Both the position numbers and the translations under genes were made by a program. From Actinomycetes bacterium (lineage in GTDB: Bacteria; Actinomycetota; Actinomycetes; Mycobacteriales; Micromonosporaceae): 13,964 nt of DNA. Numbering within the stretch: position 1 is the first letter of the stretch; the number at the start of each line of letters is the position of its first letter. Location of the stretch: assembly GCA_021793335.1 (NCBI GenBank), contig JAJYSW010000066.1, positions 1 through 13,964 on the forward strand. The letters are read 5' to 3'. Under the pieces are notes generated by a model. The model worked only from the letters and a program-made list of their open reading frames with translations. It was not told where the DNA came from and ran no database searches. Positions 13,678 through 13,964 of this stretch are shown piece after piece.

Positions 13678-13964
13678 TCACCTCCGGTAGGGTCCGAGCT
13701 TCTTCCGCCTCGCAAAATCTGGAAATTCTCCCCTGCCGCAAGGCAAACGCATCCCTGAGTCCAGTAGCAGATCAATGAGGTTGCAAACCCCTACCTTGGT
13801 CAACTTGCCGTCTCTCCAGAATTCGGCCAAGAGCCAGAGGGTGCCATGGACATCCGTGTGGTACCTCTTCACGATGCGCTTCGCGGACAGGTCGTCTATG
13901 ATCGCCGTCGCGCCCAGTTCCTCGGCCACTGCCATCACACTGGCTTCTCCGAGATCTCGTTCGG
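13678..13964 (-). CDS. PIN-domain protein, DUF3368-like (possible toxin), C-terminal part, truncated by window end
   Basis: On the - strand the frame stays open to the window edge, so the GTG/ATG pair at 13938/13935 is probably internal and only the last ~94 residues are seen. They read G-E-A-S-V-M-A-V-A-E-E-L-G-A-T, then A-I-I-D-D, then V-H-G-T-L-W-L-L. The conserved Glu, the 'iiDD' acidic pair and the 'GTL.LL' helix are the hallmarks of the second half of PIN domains of the DUF3368 type, related to VapC-like RNases. Metal-binding acids at the N-terminus would lie outside. Such proteins often form toxin-antitoxin pairs with a UPF0175 or similar antitoxin encoded upstream, here beyond the window. 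The last ~20 residues (CGRGEFPDFARRKKLGPYRR) are a basic tail. Its base composition is less GC-rich than the neighbouring genes, which suggests acquisition. Confidence 0.65.
   Translation of the reverse strand, partial: ERDLGEASVMAVAEELGATAIIDDLSAKRIVKRYHTDVHGTLWLLAEFWRDGKLTKVGVCNLIDLLLDSGMRLPCGRGEFPDFARRKKLGPYRR

Noticed and set aside
13044..13775. 243-residue open frame on the - strand
   Set aside because: It lies antisense to the signal-anchored protein, whose + strand frame has a sensible signal-anchor, linker and domain. The antisense product has no such organisation.

Overview
The window is about 14 kb of very GC-rich DNA with GTG and TTG starts, 4-13 bp gene overlaps and strong third-position GC bias. 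The gene families (a bacterial tyrosine-kinase remnant, Wzx/Wzy polysaccharide export, an OmpR-type two-component system, a DUF4956/VTC pair) suggest a high-GC actinomycete chromosome. I cannot name the genus from sequence alone.

Left part (1-9351): an extracellular polysaccharide locus. On the + strand it runs from the C-terminal end of a CpsD-like tyrosine kinase/chain-length protein, through a Wzy/O-antigen-ligase-like polymerase, an aminoglycoside-phosphotransferase-fold kinase, a block of 29-bp repeats, a PAPS sulfotransferase and a Wzx-type flippase, to a SAM methyltransferase. A WecG/TagA-type glycosyltransferase on the - strand converges on the methyltransferase. Divergent from that glycosyltransferase is a second, different sulfotransferase overlapped by a GT2 glycosyltransferase. 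Together these look like assembly (GT26, GT2), decoration (two sulfotransferases, methyltransferase, perhaps the kinase), flipping (Wzx), polymerisation (Wzy) and length control (tyrosine kinase) of a surface polymer that is probably sulfated and possibly methylated.

Right part (9352-13589): a compact regulated module. A DUF4956 membrane protein and a VTC-domain (polyphosphate-polymerase-like) protein are translationally coupled on the + strand. They converge on a two-component system (histidine kinase and OmpR-family response regulator, - strand). Divergent from the regulator is a small membrane-anchored extracytoplasmic protein of unknown function. The most interesting signal lies here. The DUF4956 promoter and the small-protein promoter each carry three tandem 11-bp repeats with CTTA in the same position in all six units. 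Both sit at the same distance from a candidate -10 element. This suggests that the local regulator controls DUF4956-VTC, the anchored protein and perhaps itself as one regulon.

Right edge: a GC-rich hairpin separates the anchored-protein gene from the C-terminal part of a PIN-domain (DUF3368-like) protein on the - strand, which runs out of the window. No rRNA, tRNA, CRISPR array, insertion sequence or phage gene is visible.
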